A stretch of DNA of 64,000 nt, taken from contig NZ_CP087880.1 in NCBI RefSeq assembly GCF_021172065.1, positions 4,750,583 to 4,814,582 of the forward strand, given 5' to 3'. The DNA comes from Pseudocitrobacter corydidari (GTDB taxonomy: Bacteria > Pseudomonadota > Gammaproteobacteria > Enterobacterales > Enterobacteriaceae). A program made the position numbers and the translations under genes. Below, one piece after another: positions 8,891 through 17,688 of this stretch. The notes under the pieces are model-generated. The model saw nothing but the letters and a program-made list of their open reading frames with translations, had not been told where the DNA came from and did no database searches. Position 1 is the first letter of the stretch. Each line of letters begins with the position of its first letter.

Positions 8891-9157
8891 ATGGACATCA
8901 ATAATAAAGCCCGTATCCACTGGGCATGCCGTCGCGGTATGCGTGAGCTCGATATCTCCATCATGCCGTTTTTCGAGCATGAGTACGATTCGCTGAGCGA
9001 CGGTGACAAAGCGATTTTTATTCGTCTGCTGGAGTGCGACGATCCAGATTTGTTCAACTGGCTGATGAATCACGGTAAGCCGGCGGATGCTGATCTCCAG
9101 CGCATGGTGCATTTAATTCAGACTCGGAATCGGGAACGTGGTCCTGTGGCAATCTGA
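8891..9157 (+). CDS. sdhE: Succinate dehydrogenase flavinylation factor SdhE
   Basis: 88 aa, starting MDINNKARIHWACRRGMREL. The RGMRELD segment carries the RGxxE motif needed for covalent FAD attachment to SdhA and FrdA. ATG 8891 has GAAGGA directly upstream; the longer frame from 8864 is not the real start. The 3' end overlaps cptA by 20 nt, so the two genes form a translationally coupled pair as in E. coli. Confidence 0.96.
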   Translation: MDINNKARIHWACRRGMRELDISIMPFFEHEYDSLSDGDKAIFIRLLECDDPDLFNWLMNHGKPADADLQRMVHLIQTRNRERGPVAI

Positions 9158-9554
9158 TTTACGCGTCTCCTGGCGCTCACAATGGCTCTCTTTACTGCTC
9201 CACGGCCTGGTGGCGGCCTTCATATTGCTGATGCCCTGGCCGTTGAGCTACACCCCGCTATGGCTGTTATTACTGTCGCTGGTGGTGTTTGATTGTGTAC
9301 GCAGTCAGCGGCGCATCAATAGCCATCAGGGGGAAATTAAACTGCTGATGGATTCACGCCTTCGCTGGCGCGATCAGGAGTGGGAGATCCTCGGGCAACC
9401 GTGGGTACTCAATTCCGGCATGATGCTGCGTTTACGCAGGCTGGCCAGCCGCCGTCGTCAGCATTTATGGATTGCGGCAGACAGTATGGATGCCGAAGAG
9501 TGGCGCGACCTGCGGCGTATCGTGATGCAGCAGCCCGCGCCGAGTAAGCATTAA
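9138..9554 (+). CDS. cptA: Membrane protein CptA/YgfX
   Basis: 138 aa with two neighbouring transmembrane segments near residues 15-55 (LLHGLVAAFILLMPW and LWLLLLSLVVFDCV) and a C-terminal cytoplasmic part, like E. coli YgfX/CptA (135 aa). It is linked to SdhE; it was described as a toxin acting on MreB and FtsZ, but that toxin role is debated. It overlaps sdhE by 20 nt and its stop overlaps the stop of fldB by 4 nt, tail to tail. Confidence 0.92.
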   Translation: MVLWQSDLRVSWRSQWLSLLLHGLVAAFILLMPWPLSYTPLWLLLLSLVVFDCVRSQRRINSHQGEIKLLMDSRLRWRDQEWEILGQPWVLNSGMMLRLRRLASRRRQHLWIAADSMDAEEWRDLRRIVMQQPAPSKH

Positions 9555-10072
9555 GAGAATTGTTCGGCCATTTCGCCAAGAATTTGTTCGCACCAGTTCT
9601 GAATGCGTTCATCGCTCAGGTCGTACTGATTGGTCTCGTCAAGTGCGAGGCCAACAAACAGTTGACCGTCGGCGATGACCGGTTTCGGGCTGGTGAACTC
9701 ATAGCCTTCGGTCGGCCAGTAGCCGACAAACTTGACGCCTTTGGTTGCCAGTTTATCGTGCAGCATGCCGAGCGCGTCCAGGAACCATTCGCCGTAACCT
9801 AACTGATCGCCCATACCATAGAGCGCAACAATTTTGCCCTCAAGATTCAGCGTATCCAGTTGTTCCCAGATGGCTTCCCAGTCTTCCTGAATCTCACCGA
9901 AATCCCAGGTTGGAATGCCGAGGATCAGCACATCGTACTGCTCCATGAGCGCCGGAGCGTCATCTTTCACATTGTGCAGCGTCACCAGTTCCGGGCCGAT
10001 GATGTCGCGAATTTTCTCCGCTGCCATTTCGGTGTAGCAGGTACTGGAACCATAAAAAAGGCCGATGTTCAT
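9551..10072 (-). CDS. fldB: Flavodoxin 2
   Basis: Long-chain flavodoxin of 173 aa, the same length as E. coli FldB. The FMN phosphate-binding loop GLFYGSSTCYTE is at residues 4-15; the isoalloxazine-binding segments PTWDFGE (about 55) and YGMGDQLGYGEWF (about 95) follow. It is an electron carrier induced by SoxRS in E. coli. ATG 10072 gives the exact family start; the longer frame to 10330 covers the xerD promoter region and is rejected. It is divergent from xerD. Confidence 0.96.
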   Translation of the reverse strand: MNIGLFYGSSTCYTEMAAEKIRDIIGPELVTLHNVKDDAPALMEQYDVLILGIPTWDFGEIQEDWEAIWEQLDTLNLEGKIVALYGMGDQLGYGEWFLDALGMLHDKLATKGVKFVGYWPTEGYEFTSPKPVIADGQLFVGLALDETNQYDLSDERIQNWCEQILGEMAEQFS

Positions 10073-10174
10073 AACGTAAAGGTCTCGATTCTTGCTGTGA
10101 CTATGCGGCCAGTGTACCAGAAGAGTCATCAATTCAGGCATAATGGTGCCGATGAAACAGGCAAAGGGGCGAAC

Positions 10175-11071
10175 GTGGAACAGGATCTCGCACGAATCGA
10201 ACAATTTCTCGATGCGCTGTGGCTGGAGCGCAATCTTGCCGAAAACACGCTGAGCGCCTATCGTCGCGATCTCACTATGGTGGTCGAATGGCTGGCGCAT
10301 CGCGGCCTGACGCTTGATACCGTGCAGCATGATGATTTGCAGAATTTGCTCGCTGAACGTCAGCAGGGCGGGTATAAAGCCACCAGTTCGGCGCGTCTGT
10401 TAAGCGCCATGCGTCGCTTTTTCCAGCATCTTTATCGCGAGAAAGTGCGCGCCGATGACCCCAGCGCTTTGCTGGCCTCACCAAAGCTGCCGCAACGTTT
10501 GCCGAAGGATTTGAGCGAAGCGCAGGTTGATCGGCTGTTGCAGTCGCCGGTGACCGATATTCCGCTGGAACTGCGCGATAAAGCGATGCTTGAGGTACTC
10601 TATGCCACCGGTCTTCGCGTTTCAGAGTTGGTCGGGCTGACGATGAGCGATATCAGCCTGCGTCAGGGCGTGGTGCGCGTCATTGGTAAAGGCAACAAAG
10701 AACGCCTCGTCCCGCTGGGGGAAGAAGCGGTATATTGGGTGGAAACGTATCTGGAACATGGTCGCCCGTGGTTGCTCAACGGGGTATCGATAGACGTTCT
10801 GTTCCCCAGCCAGCGCGCGCAACAAATGACGCGTCAGACGTTCTGGCATCGCATTAAACACTATGCTCAACTGGCGGGTATCGATAGCGAAAAGCTCTCC
10901 CCGCACGTGTTACGCCACGCATTTGCCACCCATTTGCTCAACCACGGCGCAGATTTGCGTGTGGTGCAGATGTTGTTAGGCCATAGTGATTTATCGACAA
11001 CACAAATTTATACGCATGTGGCGACAGAGCGACTGCGACAACTTCATCAACAGCACCACCCACGCGCGTGA
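10175..11071 (+). CDS. xerD: Site-specific tyrosine recombinase XerD
   Basis: 298 aa, with GTG 10175 as start giving exactly the E. coli length. An N-terminal SAM-like core-binding domain (about 1-85) precedes the catalytic domain. Catalytic residues are visible: Arg in TGLRVSEL (about 148), Lys in GKGNKER (about 172), HxxR in HVLRHAF (244-247), His in LGHSDLST (270) and Tyr in TQIYTH (279). With XerC it resolves chromosome dimers at dif. First gene of a xerD-dsbC-recJ unit. Confidence 0.97.
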   Translation: MEQDLARIEQFLDALWLERNLAENTLSAYRRDLTMVVEWLAHRGLTLDTVQHDDLQNLLAERQQGGYKATSSARLLSAMRRFFQHLYREKVRADDPSALLASPKLPQRLPKDLSEAQVDRLLQSPVTDIPLELRDKAMLEVLYATGLRVSELVGLTMSDISLRQGVVRVIGKGNKERLVPLGEEAVYWVETYLEHGRPWLLNGVSIDVLFPSQRAQQMTRQTFWHRIKHYAQLAGIDSEKLSPHVLRHAFATHLLNHGADLRVVQMLLGHSDLSTTQIYTHVATERLRQLHQQHHPRA

Positions 11072-11094
11072 TGCTGACCACAAAGGACGAGTTC

Positions 11095-11808
11095 ATGAAA
11101 AAAGGTTTAGTGATGTTTACCCTGCTGGCGGCGGCTTTTTCCGCCACCACCCACGCGGATGATGCGGCGATTAAACAGTCGCTGGCTAAACTGGGCGTTC
11201 AGAGTACGGATATCCAGAATGCGCCGGTGGCGGGCATGAAAACCGTGCTGACCAACAGCGGCGTGCTGTATGTCACCGAAGATGGCAAACACATTATTCA
11301 GGGGCCGATGTATGACGTCAGCGGCGCGCAGCCGGTTAACGTCACCAATCAACTGCTGATGACCCATCTTAACGCCCTGGAAAAAGAGATGATTGTCTAC
11401 AAAGCGCCGAAAGAGCAGCACGTGATTACCGTCTTTACCGATATCACCTGCGGCTACTGCCACAAACTGCATGAAGAGATGAGCGACTACAACGCGCTGG
11501 GGATCACCGTGCGTTACCTCGCCTTCCCGCGCCAGGGCATTCAAAGCCAGGCCGAGCAGGACATGAAAGCGATTTGGTGCGCGAAAGATCGCAACAAAGC
11601 CTTCGATGACGCGATGAACGGCAAAGGCGTACAGCCTGCCAGCTGCGATATCAACATCGCGGATCACTACGCGCTGGGCGTGCAGTTTGGCGTCAACGGC
11701 ACACCGGCGATTGTCCTGAACGATGGCTACGTTGTGCCGGGTTATCAGGGGCCGAAAGAGATGAAAGCCTTCCTCGACGAACACAAAAAACAGACCAGCG
11801 GTAAATAA
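11095..11808 (+). CDS. dsbC: Periplasmic thiol:disulfide isomerase DsbC
   Basis: 237 aa with a signal peptide MKKGLVMFTLLAAAFSATTHA and cleavage before DDAA. The active-site CGYC is at precursor residues 119-122 within the thioredoxin-like domain; the second Cys pair (WCAKD and PASCD) is also present. The N-terminal dimerisation domain is complete. DsbC corrects wrong disulfides and is kept reduced by DsbD. ATG 11095 has AAAGGA upstream, 24 nt after the xerD stop; recJ follows after 5 nt. Confidence 0.97.
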   Translation: MKKGLVMFTLLAAAFSATTHADDAAIKQSLAKLGVQSTDIQNAPVAGMKTVLTNSGVLYVTEDGKHIIQGPMYDVSGAQPVNVTNQLLMTHLNALEKEMIVYKAPKEQHVITVFTDITCGYCHKLHEEMSDYNALGITVRYLAFPRQGIQSQAEQDMKAIWCAKDRNKAFDDAMNGKGVQPASCDINIADHYALGVQFGVNGTPAIVLNDGYVVPGYQGPKEMKAFLDEHKKQTSGK

Positions 11809-11813
11809 TTCGC

Positions 11814-13547
11814 GTGAAACCACAGATTCAACTTCGCCGCCGCGAGGCGGTTGATTCAGATTCGCTGCCCGCTGATTTACCACCATTGCTGCGTCGCTTG
11901 TACGCCAGCCGCGGCGTGAAATCAGCGGACGATCTGGAGCGCGGCCTGAAAGGCATGCTGCACTGGCGCACGTTAACGGGCGTCGAAAAAGCCGTTGAGA
12001 TGCTGCACGATGCGTTCGAGAAAAACCTGCGCATTATGGTTGTCGGTGATTTTGACGCCGATGGCGCAACCAGCACCGCGTTGAGCGTGCTCTCGCTGCG
12101 TGCGATGGGCTGCCACAACGTGGAGTATCTGGTGCCGAACCGTTTTGAAGACGGTTATGGCCTGAGCCCGGAAGTCGTCGATCAGGCGCACGCACGTGGC
12201 GCGCAGATGATCATGACGGTGGATAACGGGATCTCTTCGCACGCGGGCGTCGATCACGCGCATGCGTTGGGGATCAGCGTGCTGGTGACCGATCACCACC
12301 TGCCGGGGGAGACGCTGCCGGCTGCCGATGCGATGGTAAACCCAAACCTGGTGGACTGCCCGTTCCCGTCCAAATCGTTGGCGGGCGTGGGCGTGGCGTT
12401 CTACCTGATGCTGGTGCTGTGTAATCACCTGAAGGCGAAAGGCTGGTTTGAATCGCGTGGCATCGCGGTGCCGAAGATTGTCGAGTTCCTCGATCTGGTG
12501 GCGCTGGGTACGGTTGCCGACGTAGTACCGCTGGATGCCAATAACCGCATTCTGACCTGGCAGGGCCTGAGCCGCATTCGCGCGGGCGTGTGCCGCCCTG
12601 GCATCAAAGCTTTGCTGGAAATAGCTAATCGCGACCCGCAAAAGCTGGTGGCGAGCGATCTCGGCTTTGCACTTGGCCCGCGTCTGAACGCGGCCGGTCG
12701 GCTGGACGATATGTCGGTGGGCGTGGCATTGCTGCTGAGTGAAAACCTCGGCGAAGCCCGCATGCTGGCAAATGAACTCGATGCGCTTAACCAGACGCGC
12801 AAAGAGATTGAACAGGGCATGCAGGCGGAAGCGCTGACGCTGTGCGAAAAGCTGGAGCGCAGCAGCGACACGCTGCCCGGCGGGCTGGCGATGTATCATC
12901 CCGAATGGCATCAGGGCGTGGTGGGTATTCTCGCCTCGCGCATCAAAGAGCGGTTCCATCGCCCGGTGATTGCCTTTGCGCCTGCCGGAGACGGCATGCT
13001 GAAAGGTTCTGGCCGTTCGATTCAGGGGCTGCATATGCGTGATGCGCTGGAGCGCCTGGACACGCTCTATCCTGGCCTGATGATGAAGTTTGGCGGCCAC
13101 GCGATGGCGGCCGGTTTATCGCTGGAAGAAACGAAGTTTGATGAGTTCCAGCAGCGCTTTGGCGAACTGGTCACCGAATGGCTCGATCCGGCGCTGTTGC
13201 AGGGGGAAATTCTGTCGGATGGCGAACTTTCCCCGCAGGAGATGACGCTGGATGTGGCGCAGATGCTGCGTGAAGCGGGGCCGTGGGGGCAGATGTTCCC
13301 GGAACCGCTGTTTGACGGCCATTTTCGTCTGCTGCAACAGCGCATTGTTGGCGAACGTCACCTGAAGGTGATGGTGGAACCCGTGGGCGGCGGCCCGCTG
13401 CTGGACGGCATCGCGTTTAACGTTGATACCGCCTGCTGGCCGGATAACGGCGTGCGCGAAGTTAAGCTCGCCTACAAGCTCGACATCAACGAGTTTCGCG
13501 GAAACCGCAGTTTGCAGTTAATCATCGACAATATCTGGCCAATTTAG
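11814..13547 (+). CDS. recJ: Single-strand-specific 5'-3' exonuclease RecJ
   Basis: 577 aa with GTG start, 5 nt after dsbC, implying translational coupling. DHH-family motifs are visible: VGDFDADGATS (about 77-87), VDNGISSH (about 137) and VTDHHLP (about 159), which bind the Mn/Mg ions. The DHHA1 motif GGHAMAAG lies at about 424. A C-terminal OB-like domain ends in NEFRGNRSLQLIIDNIWPI. It acts in RecF-pathway recombination, mismatch repair and fork processing. Confidence 0.97.
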   Translation: MKPQIQLRRREAVDSDSLPADLPPLLRRLYASRGVKSADDLERGLKGMLHWRTLTGVEKAVEMLHDAFEKNLRIMVVGDFDADGATSTALSVLSLRAMGCHNVEYLVPNRFEDGYGLSPEVVDQAHARGAQMIMTVDNGISSHAGVDHAHALGISVLVTDHHLPGETLPAADAMVNPNLVDCPFPSKSLAGVGVAFYLMLVLCNHLKAKGWFESRGIAVPKIVEFLDLVALGTVADVVPLDANNRILTWQGLSRIRAGVCRPGIKALLEIANRDPQKLVASDLGFALGPRLNAAGRLDDMSVGVALLLSENLGEARMLANELDALNQTRKEIEQGMQAEALTLCEKLERSSDTLPGGLAMYHPEWHQGVVGILASRIKERFHRPVIAFAPAGDGMLKGSGRSIQGLHMRDALERLDTLYPGLMMKFGGHAMAAGLSLEETKFDEFQQRFGELVTEWLDPALLQGEILSDGELSPQEMTLDVAQMLREAGPWGQMFPEPLFDGHFRLLQQRIVGERHLKVMVEPVGGGPLLDGIAFNVDTACWPDNGVREVKLAYKLDINEFRGNRSLQLIIDNIWPI

Positions 13548-13564
13548 CGCCAGTAATCGCTATA

Positions 13565-13600
13565 AATAAGGGCGCAGATCCGGTAAAATCTCGCCCTTAT
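13565..13600. promoter_or_regulatory. Inverted repeat between recJ and prfB
   Basis: Nine-bp perfect arms ATAAGGGCG (13565-13573) and CGCCCTTAT (13592-13600) flank an 18-nt loop. There is no T-run, so it is not a classical terminator. It lies 38 nt upstream of the prfB start and could influence recJ mRNA ends or prfB expression; its role is unknown. Confidence 0.45.
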
Positions 13601-13638
13601 AACCGCATTTTGACTCGTCCATTAAAAGAAAACAGACC

Positions 13639-14737
13639 ATGTTTGAAATTAACCCGGTAAATAACCGCATTCAGGACCTCACGGAGCGCTCTGACGTTCT
13701 TAGGGGGTATCTTTGACTATGATGCCAAGAAAGAGCGTCTTGAAGAAGTAAACGCCGAGCTGGAACAGCCGGACGTCTGGAACGAACCTGAGCGCGCACA
13801 GGCGCTGGGTAAAGAGCGTTCCTCTCTGGAAGCCATCGTCGATACGCTGGATCAAATGTCTCAGGGTCTGGAAGATGTCTCCGGGCTGCTGGAGCTCGCC
13901 GTAGAAGCGGATGACGAAGAGACCTTCAACGAAGCCGTTGCGGAACTCGATACGCTGGAAGAGAAGCTGGAACAGCTGGAATTCCGCCGCATGTTCTCTG
14001 GTGAATACGATAGCGCCGACTGCTACCTGGATATCCAGGCCGGTTCCGGCGGCACCGAAGCGCAGGACTGGGCCAGCATGCTTGAGCGCATGTATCTGCG
14101 CTGGGCCGAAGCGCGCGGCTTCAAGACCGAGATCATCGAAGAATCAGAAGGTGAAGTTGCGGGTATCAAATCCGTCACCATCAAGATTTCCGGTGATTAC
14201 GCGTACGGCTGGTTACGCACTGAAACCGGCGTTCACCGCCTGGTGCGTAAGAGCCCGTTCGACTCCGGTGGACGTCGCCACACCTCTTTCAGCTCTGCGT
14301 TTGTTTACCCGGAAGTGGATGACGATATTGATATCGAAATCAACCCGGCTGACCTGCGCATCGACGTGTATCGCGCGTCAGGGGCGGGTGGTCAGCACGT
14401 TAACCGTACGGAATCCGCGGTACGTATTACCCACATTCCGACCAATACGGTAACGCAGTGCCAGAACGACCGTTCTCAGCACAAGAACAAAGACCAGGCC
14501 ATGAAGCAGATGAAAGCAAAGCTTTATGAACTGGAAATGCAGAAGAAGAACGCGGAGAAGCAGGCGATGGAAGACACCAAGTCTGATATCGGCTGGGGTA
14601 GCCAGATTCGTTCTTATGTCCTGGACGACTCCCGCATCAAAGACTTGCGTACCGGTGTAGAAACCCGTAACACGCAGGCGGTGCTGGACGGCAGTCTGGA
14701 TCAATTTATCGAAGCAAGTTTGAAAGCAGGGTTATGA
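13639..14737 (+). CDS. prfB: Peptide chain release factor 2, via programmed +1 frameshift
   Basis: RF2 of 365 aa made from two frames: 25 codons from ATG 13639 to the in-frame TGA at 13714, then a +1 shift and 340 codons from 13715 to the TAA-less frame end at TGA 14735-14737. The stop-codon recognition tripeptide SPF is in [10 protein letters not shown] and the catalytic GGQ in [10 protein letters not shown]2 reads UGA and UAA; low RF2 lets ribosomes shift at the internal UGA, which autoregulates the gene. lysS follows after 9 nt as in E. coli prfB-lysS. A caller that ignores frameshifting would miss the N-terminus and start at an internal ATG such as 13856. Confidence 0.97.
13702..13717 (+). 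promoter_or_regulatory. prfB programmed frameshift site
   Basis: An internal Shine-Dalgarno-like AGGGGG (13702-13707) is followed three nt later by the slippery CTT TGA C. The tRNA-Leu slips from CTT to TTT and the next codon read is GAC at 13715-13717. This is the classic bacterial RF2 autoregulatory element. Confidence 0.97.
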
Positions 14738-14746
14738 GGAACCAAC

Positions 14747-16264
14747 ATGTCTGAACAACACGCACAAGGTGCTGACGCGGTAGCTGACCTTAACAATGAA
14801 CTGAAAGCGCGCCGCGAGAAGCTGGCAGCACTGCGCGAGCAGGGCCTCCCGTTCCCGAACGATTTCCGTCGCGATCACACCTCAGACCAACTGCACGCTG
14901 ACTTCGACGCCAAAGAGAACGAAGAGCTGGAAGCGCTGAACATCGAAGTGTCCGTTGCTGGCCGCATGATGACCCGTCGTATCATGGGTAAAGCCTCTTT
15001 CGTGACCTTGCAGGACGTGGGCGGCCGCATTCAGCTGTACGTTGCCCGTGACGATCTGCCGGAAGGTGTTTACAACGAGCAGTTCAAAAAATGGGACCTC
15101 GGCGATATCCTCGGCGCGAAAGGTAAACTGTTCAAAACCAAAACCGGTGAACTCTCTATCCACTGTACCGAGCTGCGCCTGCTGACCAAAGCGCTGCGCC
15201 CGCTGCCGGACAAATTCCACGGCCTGCAGGATCAGGAAGCGCGCTATCGCCAGCGTTACCTTGACCTCATCTCTAACGATGAATCCCGCAAAACCTTTAA
15301 AATCCGCTCTCAGATTATGGCCGGTATCCGCCAGTTCATGGTAGGCCGCGACTTTATGGAAGTGGAAACCCCGATGATGCAGGTGATTCCTGGCGGCGCG
15401 TCTGCCCGTCCGTTCATCACCCACCACAACGCCCTGGACCTGGACATGTACCTGCGTATCGCGCCGGAACTGTACCTGAAACGTCTGGTCGTTGGCGGCT
15501 TCGAACGTGTCTTCGAAATCAACCGTAACTTCCGTAACGAAGGCATCTCCGTACGTCATAACCCAGAGTTCACCATGATGGAACTCTATATGGCGTATGC
15601 GGATTACAAAGACCTGATCGAACTGACCGAATCTCTGTTCCGCACTCTGGCGCAGAATATCCTCGGTACTACCGAAGTGCCTTATGGTGAAGAAACCTTC
15701 GACTTCGGCAAACCGTTCGAAAAACTGACCATGCGCGAAGCGATCAAGAAATACCGTCCGGAAACGGATATGGCGGATCTGGATAACTTCGATTCTGCAA
15801 AAGCCATCGCGGAAAGCATCGGTATTAAAGTTGAGAAGAGCTGGGGTCTGGGCCGCATCGTGACCGAAATCTTCGAAGAAGTGGCCGAAGCGCACCTGAT
15901 TCAGCCGACCTTCATCACTGAATACCCGGCTGAAGTCTCTCCGCTGGCGCGTCGTAATGATGTGAATCCGGAAATCACTGACCGCTTCGAATTCTTCATC
16001 GGTGGCCGTGAAATCGGTAACGGCTTTAGCGAGCTGAACGATGCAGAAGACCAGGCGCAGCGCTTCCAGGATCAGGTTGATGCGAAAGCCGCAGGCGACG
16101 ACGAAGCGATGTTCTTCGACGAAGACTACGTAACCGCGCTGGAACACGGCCTGCCGCCGACTGCGGGTCTGGGTATCGGTATCGACCGTATGGTGATGCT
16201 GTTCACCAACAGCCACACCATCCGCGACGTGATTCTGTTCCCGGCGATGCGCCCGGTGAAATAA
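14747..16264 (+). CDS. lysS: Lysyl-tRNA synthetase (class II)
   Basis: 505 aa, the usual length. An N-terminal OB-fold anticodon-binding domain (about 60-150) precedes the class II catalytic domain. Motif 2 is visible in FEINRNFRNEGIS and motif 3 in GLGIGIDRMVML near the C-terminus. It charges tRNA-Lys in the cytoplasm. It is cotranscribed with prfB (9-nt gap) and ends at a strong terminator. Confidence 0.98.
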   Translation: MSEQHAQGADAVADLNNELKARREKLAALREQGLPFPNDFRRDHTSDQLHADFDAKENEELEALNIEVSVAGRMMTRRIMGKASFVTLQDVGGRIQLYVARDDLPEGVYNEQFKKWDLGDILGAKGKLFKTKTGELSIHCTELRLLTKALRPLPDKFHGLQDQEARYRQRYLDLISNDESRKTFKIRSQIMAGIRQFMVGRDFMEVETPMMQVIPGGASARPFITHHNALDLDMYLRIAPELYLKRLVVGGFERVFEINRNFRNEGISVRHNPEFTMMELYMAYADYKDLIELTESLFRTLAQNILGTTEVPYGEETFDFGKPFEKLTMREAIKKYRPETDMADLDNFDSAKAIAESIGIKVEKSWGLGRIVTEIFEEVAEAHLIQPTFITEYPAEVSPLARRNDVNPEITDRFEFFIGGREIGNGFSELNDAEDQAQRFQDQVDAKAAGDDEAMFFDEDYVTALEHGLPPTAGLGIGIDRMVMLFTNSHTIRDVILFPAMRPVK

Positions 16265-16280
16265 ATCACTGAGATGTGAA

Positions 16281-16314
16281 AAAGCCCCGATGTGTGAGCA
16301 TCGGGGCTTTTTTT
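16281..16314 (+). terminator. Rho-independent terminator after lysS
   Basis: A 12-bp perfect stem AAAGCCCCGATG / CATCGGGGCTTT with a 6-nt loop and a following T-run, 17 nt after the lysS stop. Confidence 0.95.
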
Positions 16315-16337
16315 CACCCTCACCCTAACCCTCTCTC

Positions 16338-17622
16338 TGTACGGTCCGGGGACATGGTAGACAGGTGTTCGGGGACATGGTGAACACTTTTTAACATCCT
16401 TTACCCATGGAGATCGACCTTTTCTTCAGGTCGATCTCCCCCACTTTTGTACTGTACCACCACACTTCATAGCAGCCATCCTCCTGCGTCTCCTTCAGCC
16501 CGACCCGCTCTCCCCTGAACGCATTGCCTGCCTTCAGACTGATACCTTTTATGCTCAGCTTCCCGCTGATATCGACCTTCCTCACCATCACCCCTTCATC
16601 ATATTCCGGTGGCGTAATGCTGTCGCTGTACTGCCTTGCAGACGGCTGATACCGCGAGGCCGGAACGGCCATACCCAGGGCTTCATGGGGCCGTTCAAGG
16701 TTATACACCGTACGCCAGTGGTCGAAAGCACGCTGCAGCTCACCGCTGTCTGTGAACCACTTACCCTGCAGTACTTCCGCCTTCAGGCTGCGGTGAAAAC
16801 GTTCCAGCTTGCCCTGTGTCTGCGGATGGTATGGCCGGGAATGCCCCACCCGGATACCCTGGCGCATCAGCCACAACTCAAGTGCCGTCCAGGTGCCGGT
16901 GGTGTCGCCCCACGGTGAGCCGTTGTCCATCGTCATCCGGTCTGGCAGCCCGTAGCGTTCAAACACGCTGACCAGCTGCTGCTGCACGGTCTCACGGCGT
17001 TCATCGGTGCAGGGTGCCAGACACAGGGAGAAACGAGAGTGGTCGTCCAGCAGGGTGAGCGGATGGCAGCGGCCCCCGCCGAAGGGGAAGTGGCCCTTAA
17101 AATCCATCTGCCAGAGCCGGTTCGGCGCGTCATGTTCGAAGCGCCCTGTGGCCGGAATGCCCGGAGCCGTGCCCGGTAGCAGACCGTGACGGGCCATCAG
17201 GTTATGGACGGTGCTGAAGGCGGGCATACGGTGCCCCTGGTCTTCGAGCCAGCGCTTTATCTTGCGGGCGCCCCAGCGCTCATGACGGGCATGGGCGATG
17301 CGCAGCAGGTCAGTGATATCATCCGGAGAACGGTTGGGAGAGTGATGAGGTACGCGGGGACGGTCCAGAAGACCGGATGCGCCTTCCTCAGCCCAGCGAC
17401 GAAGCCACTTGTAACCGGTGGCGGGAGAAATGCCGTAGTGACGGCAGAGGGAACGGATGTTCGCCCCGTCTTGTGAGGCGAACAGAACAAACTCGGAACG
17501 TAATGACATGGTATCTCTCGCATCCCAGGGCATAAGCGACTCCATAAACGGGTTCTTATGCCTTAGTTGTAAGTGTCTACCATGTCCCCGAACAAGTGTT
17601 AACCATGTCCCCGGACCGTACA
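16338..17622. mobile_element. Complete IS481-family insertion sequence (about 1285 bp)
   Basis: Terminal inverted repeats TGTACGGTCCGGGGACATGG are identical for the first 21 bp at both ends (16338 onwards and reverse of 17602-17622). Each end carries a second copy of GGGGACATGG about 20 bp further in, suggesting two transposase binding sites per end. The flanks share only a possible 3-bp direct repeat (CTC). One intact transposase gene is inside. The target was the palindromic repeat between lysS and idi. Confidence 0.92.
16391..17533 (-). CDS. IS481-family DDE transposase
   Basis: About 380 aa. The N-terminal helix-turn-helix (IRSLCRHYGISPATGYKWLRRW) is followed by an rve-type integrase core with the DDE residues in QMDFKGHFP, MTMDNGSPW and QGKLERFHRSLKAE. 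The frame is intact. ATG 17533 is preceded by GGAG; ATG 17545 and a longer frame that enters the terminal repeat are less likely. The transposase is probably functional, since there is no visible truncation. Confidence 0.93.
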   Translation of the reverse strand: MPWDARDTMSLRSEFVLFASQDGANIRSLCRHYGISPATGYKWLRRWAEEGASGLLDRPRVPHHSPNRSPDDITDLLRIAHARHERWGARKIKRWLEDQGHRMPAFSTVHNLMARHGLLPGTAPGIPATGRFEHDAPNRLWQMDFKGHFPFGGGRCHPLTLLDDHSRFSLCLAPCTDERRETVQQQLVSVFERYGLPDRMTMDNGSPWGDTTGTWTALELWLMRQGIRVGHSRPYHPQTQGKLERFHRSLKAEVLQGKWFTDSGELQRAFDHWRTVYNLERPHEALGMAVPASRYQPSARQYSDSITPPEYDEGVMVRKVDISGKLSIKGISLKAGNAFRGERVGLKETQEDGCYEVWWYSTKVGEIDLKKRSISMGKGC

Positions 17623-17688
17623 CTCCCTGAGGGAGAGGGGACAGATTGTGCAGGTGGTTGAGTCTGATGCAGGTTTTCTCCCTCTCCC

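Noticed and set aside
9860..10174. N-terminal extension of xerD by 105 codons
   Set aside because: It overlaps fldB in antisense; GTG 10175 gives the exact family length and start.
11973..13100. A 375-codon open frame antisense to recJ
   Set aside because: Shadow of recJ; no recognisable protein features.
13639..13716. Apparent frameshift or premature stop near the start of prfB
   Set aside because: It is the programmed RF2 frameshift site with AGGGGG and CTT TGA C, not a mutation or error.
14882..16216. A 444-codon open frame antisense to lysS
   Set aside because: It is a mirror of the high-GC codon bias of lysS; composition is rich in Phe, Arg, Val and His and no domain is present.
16281..16314. 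Possible sRNA hairpin after lysS
   Set aside because: Position and T-run fit an ordinary lysS terminator.
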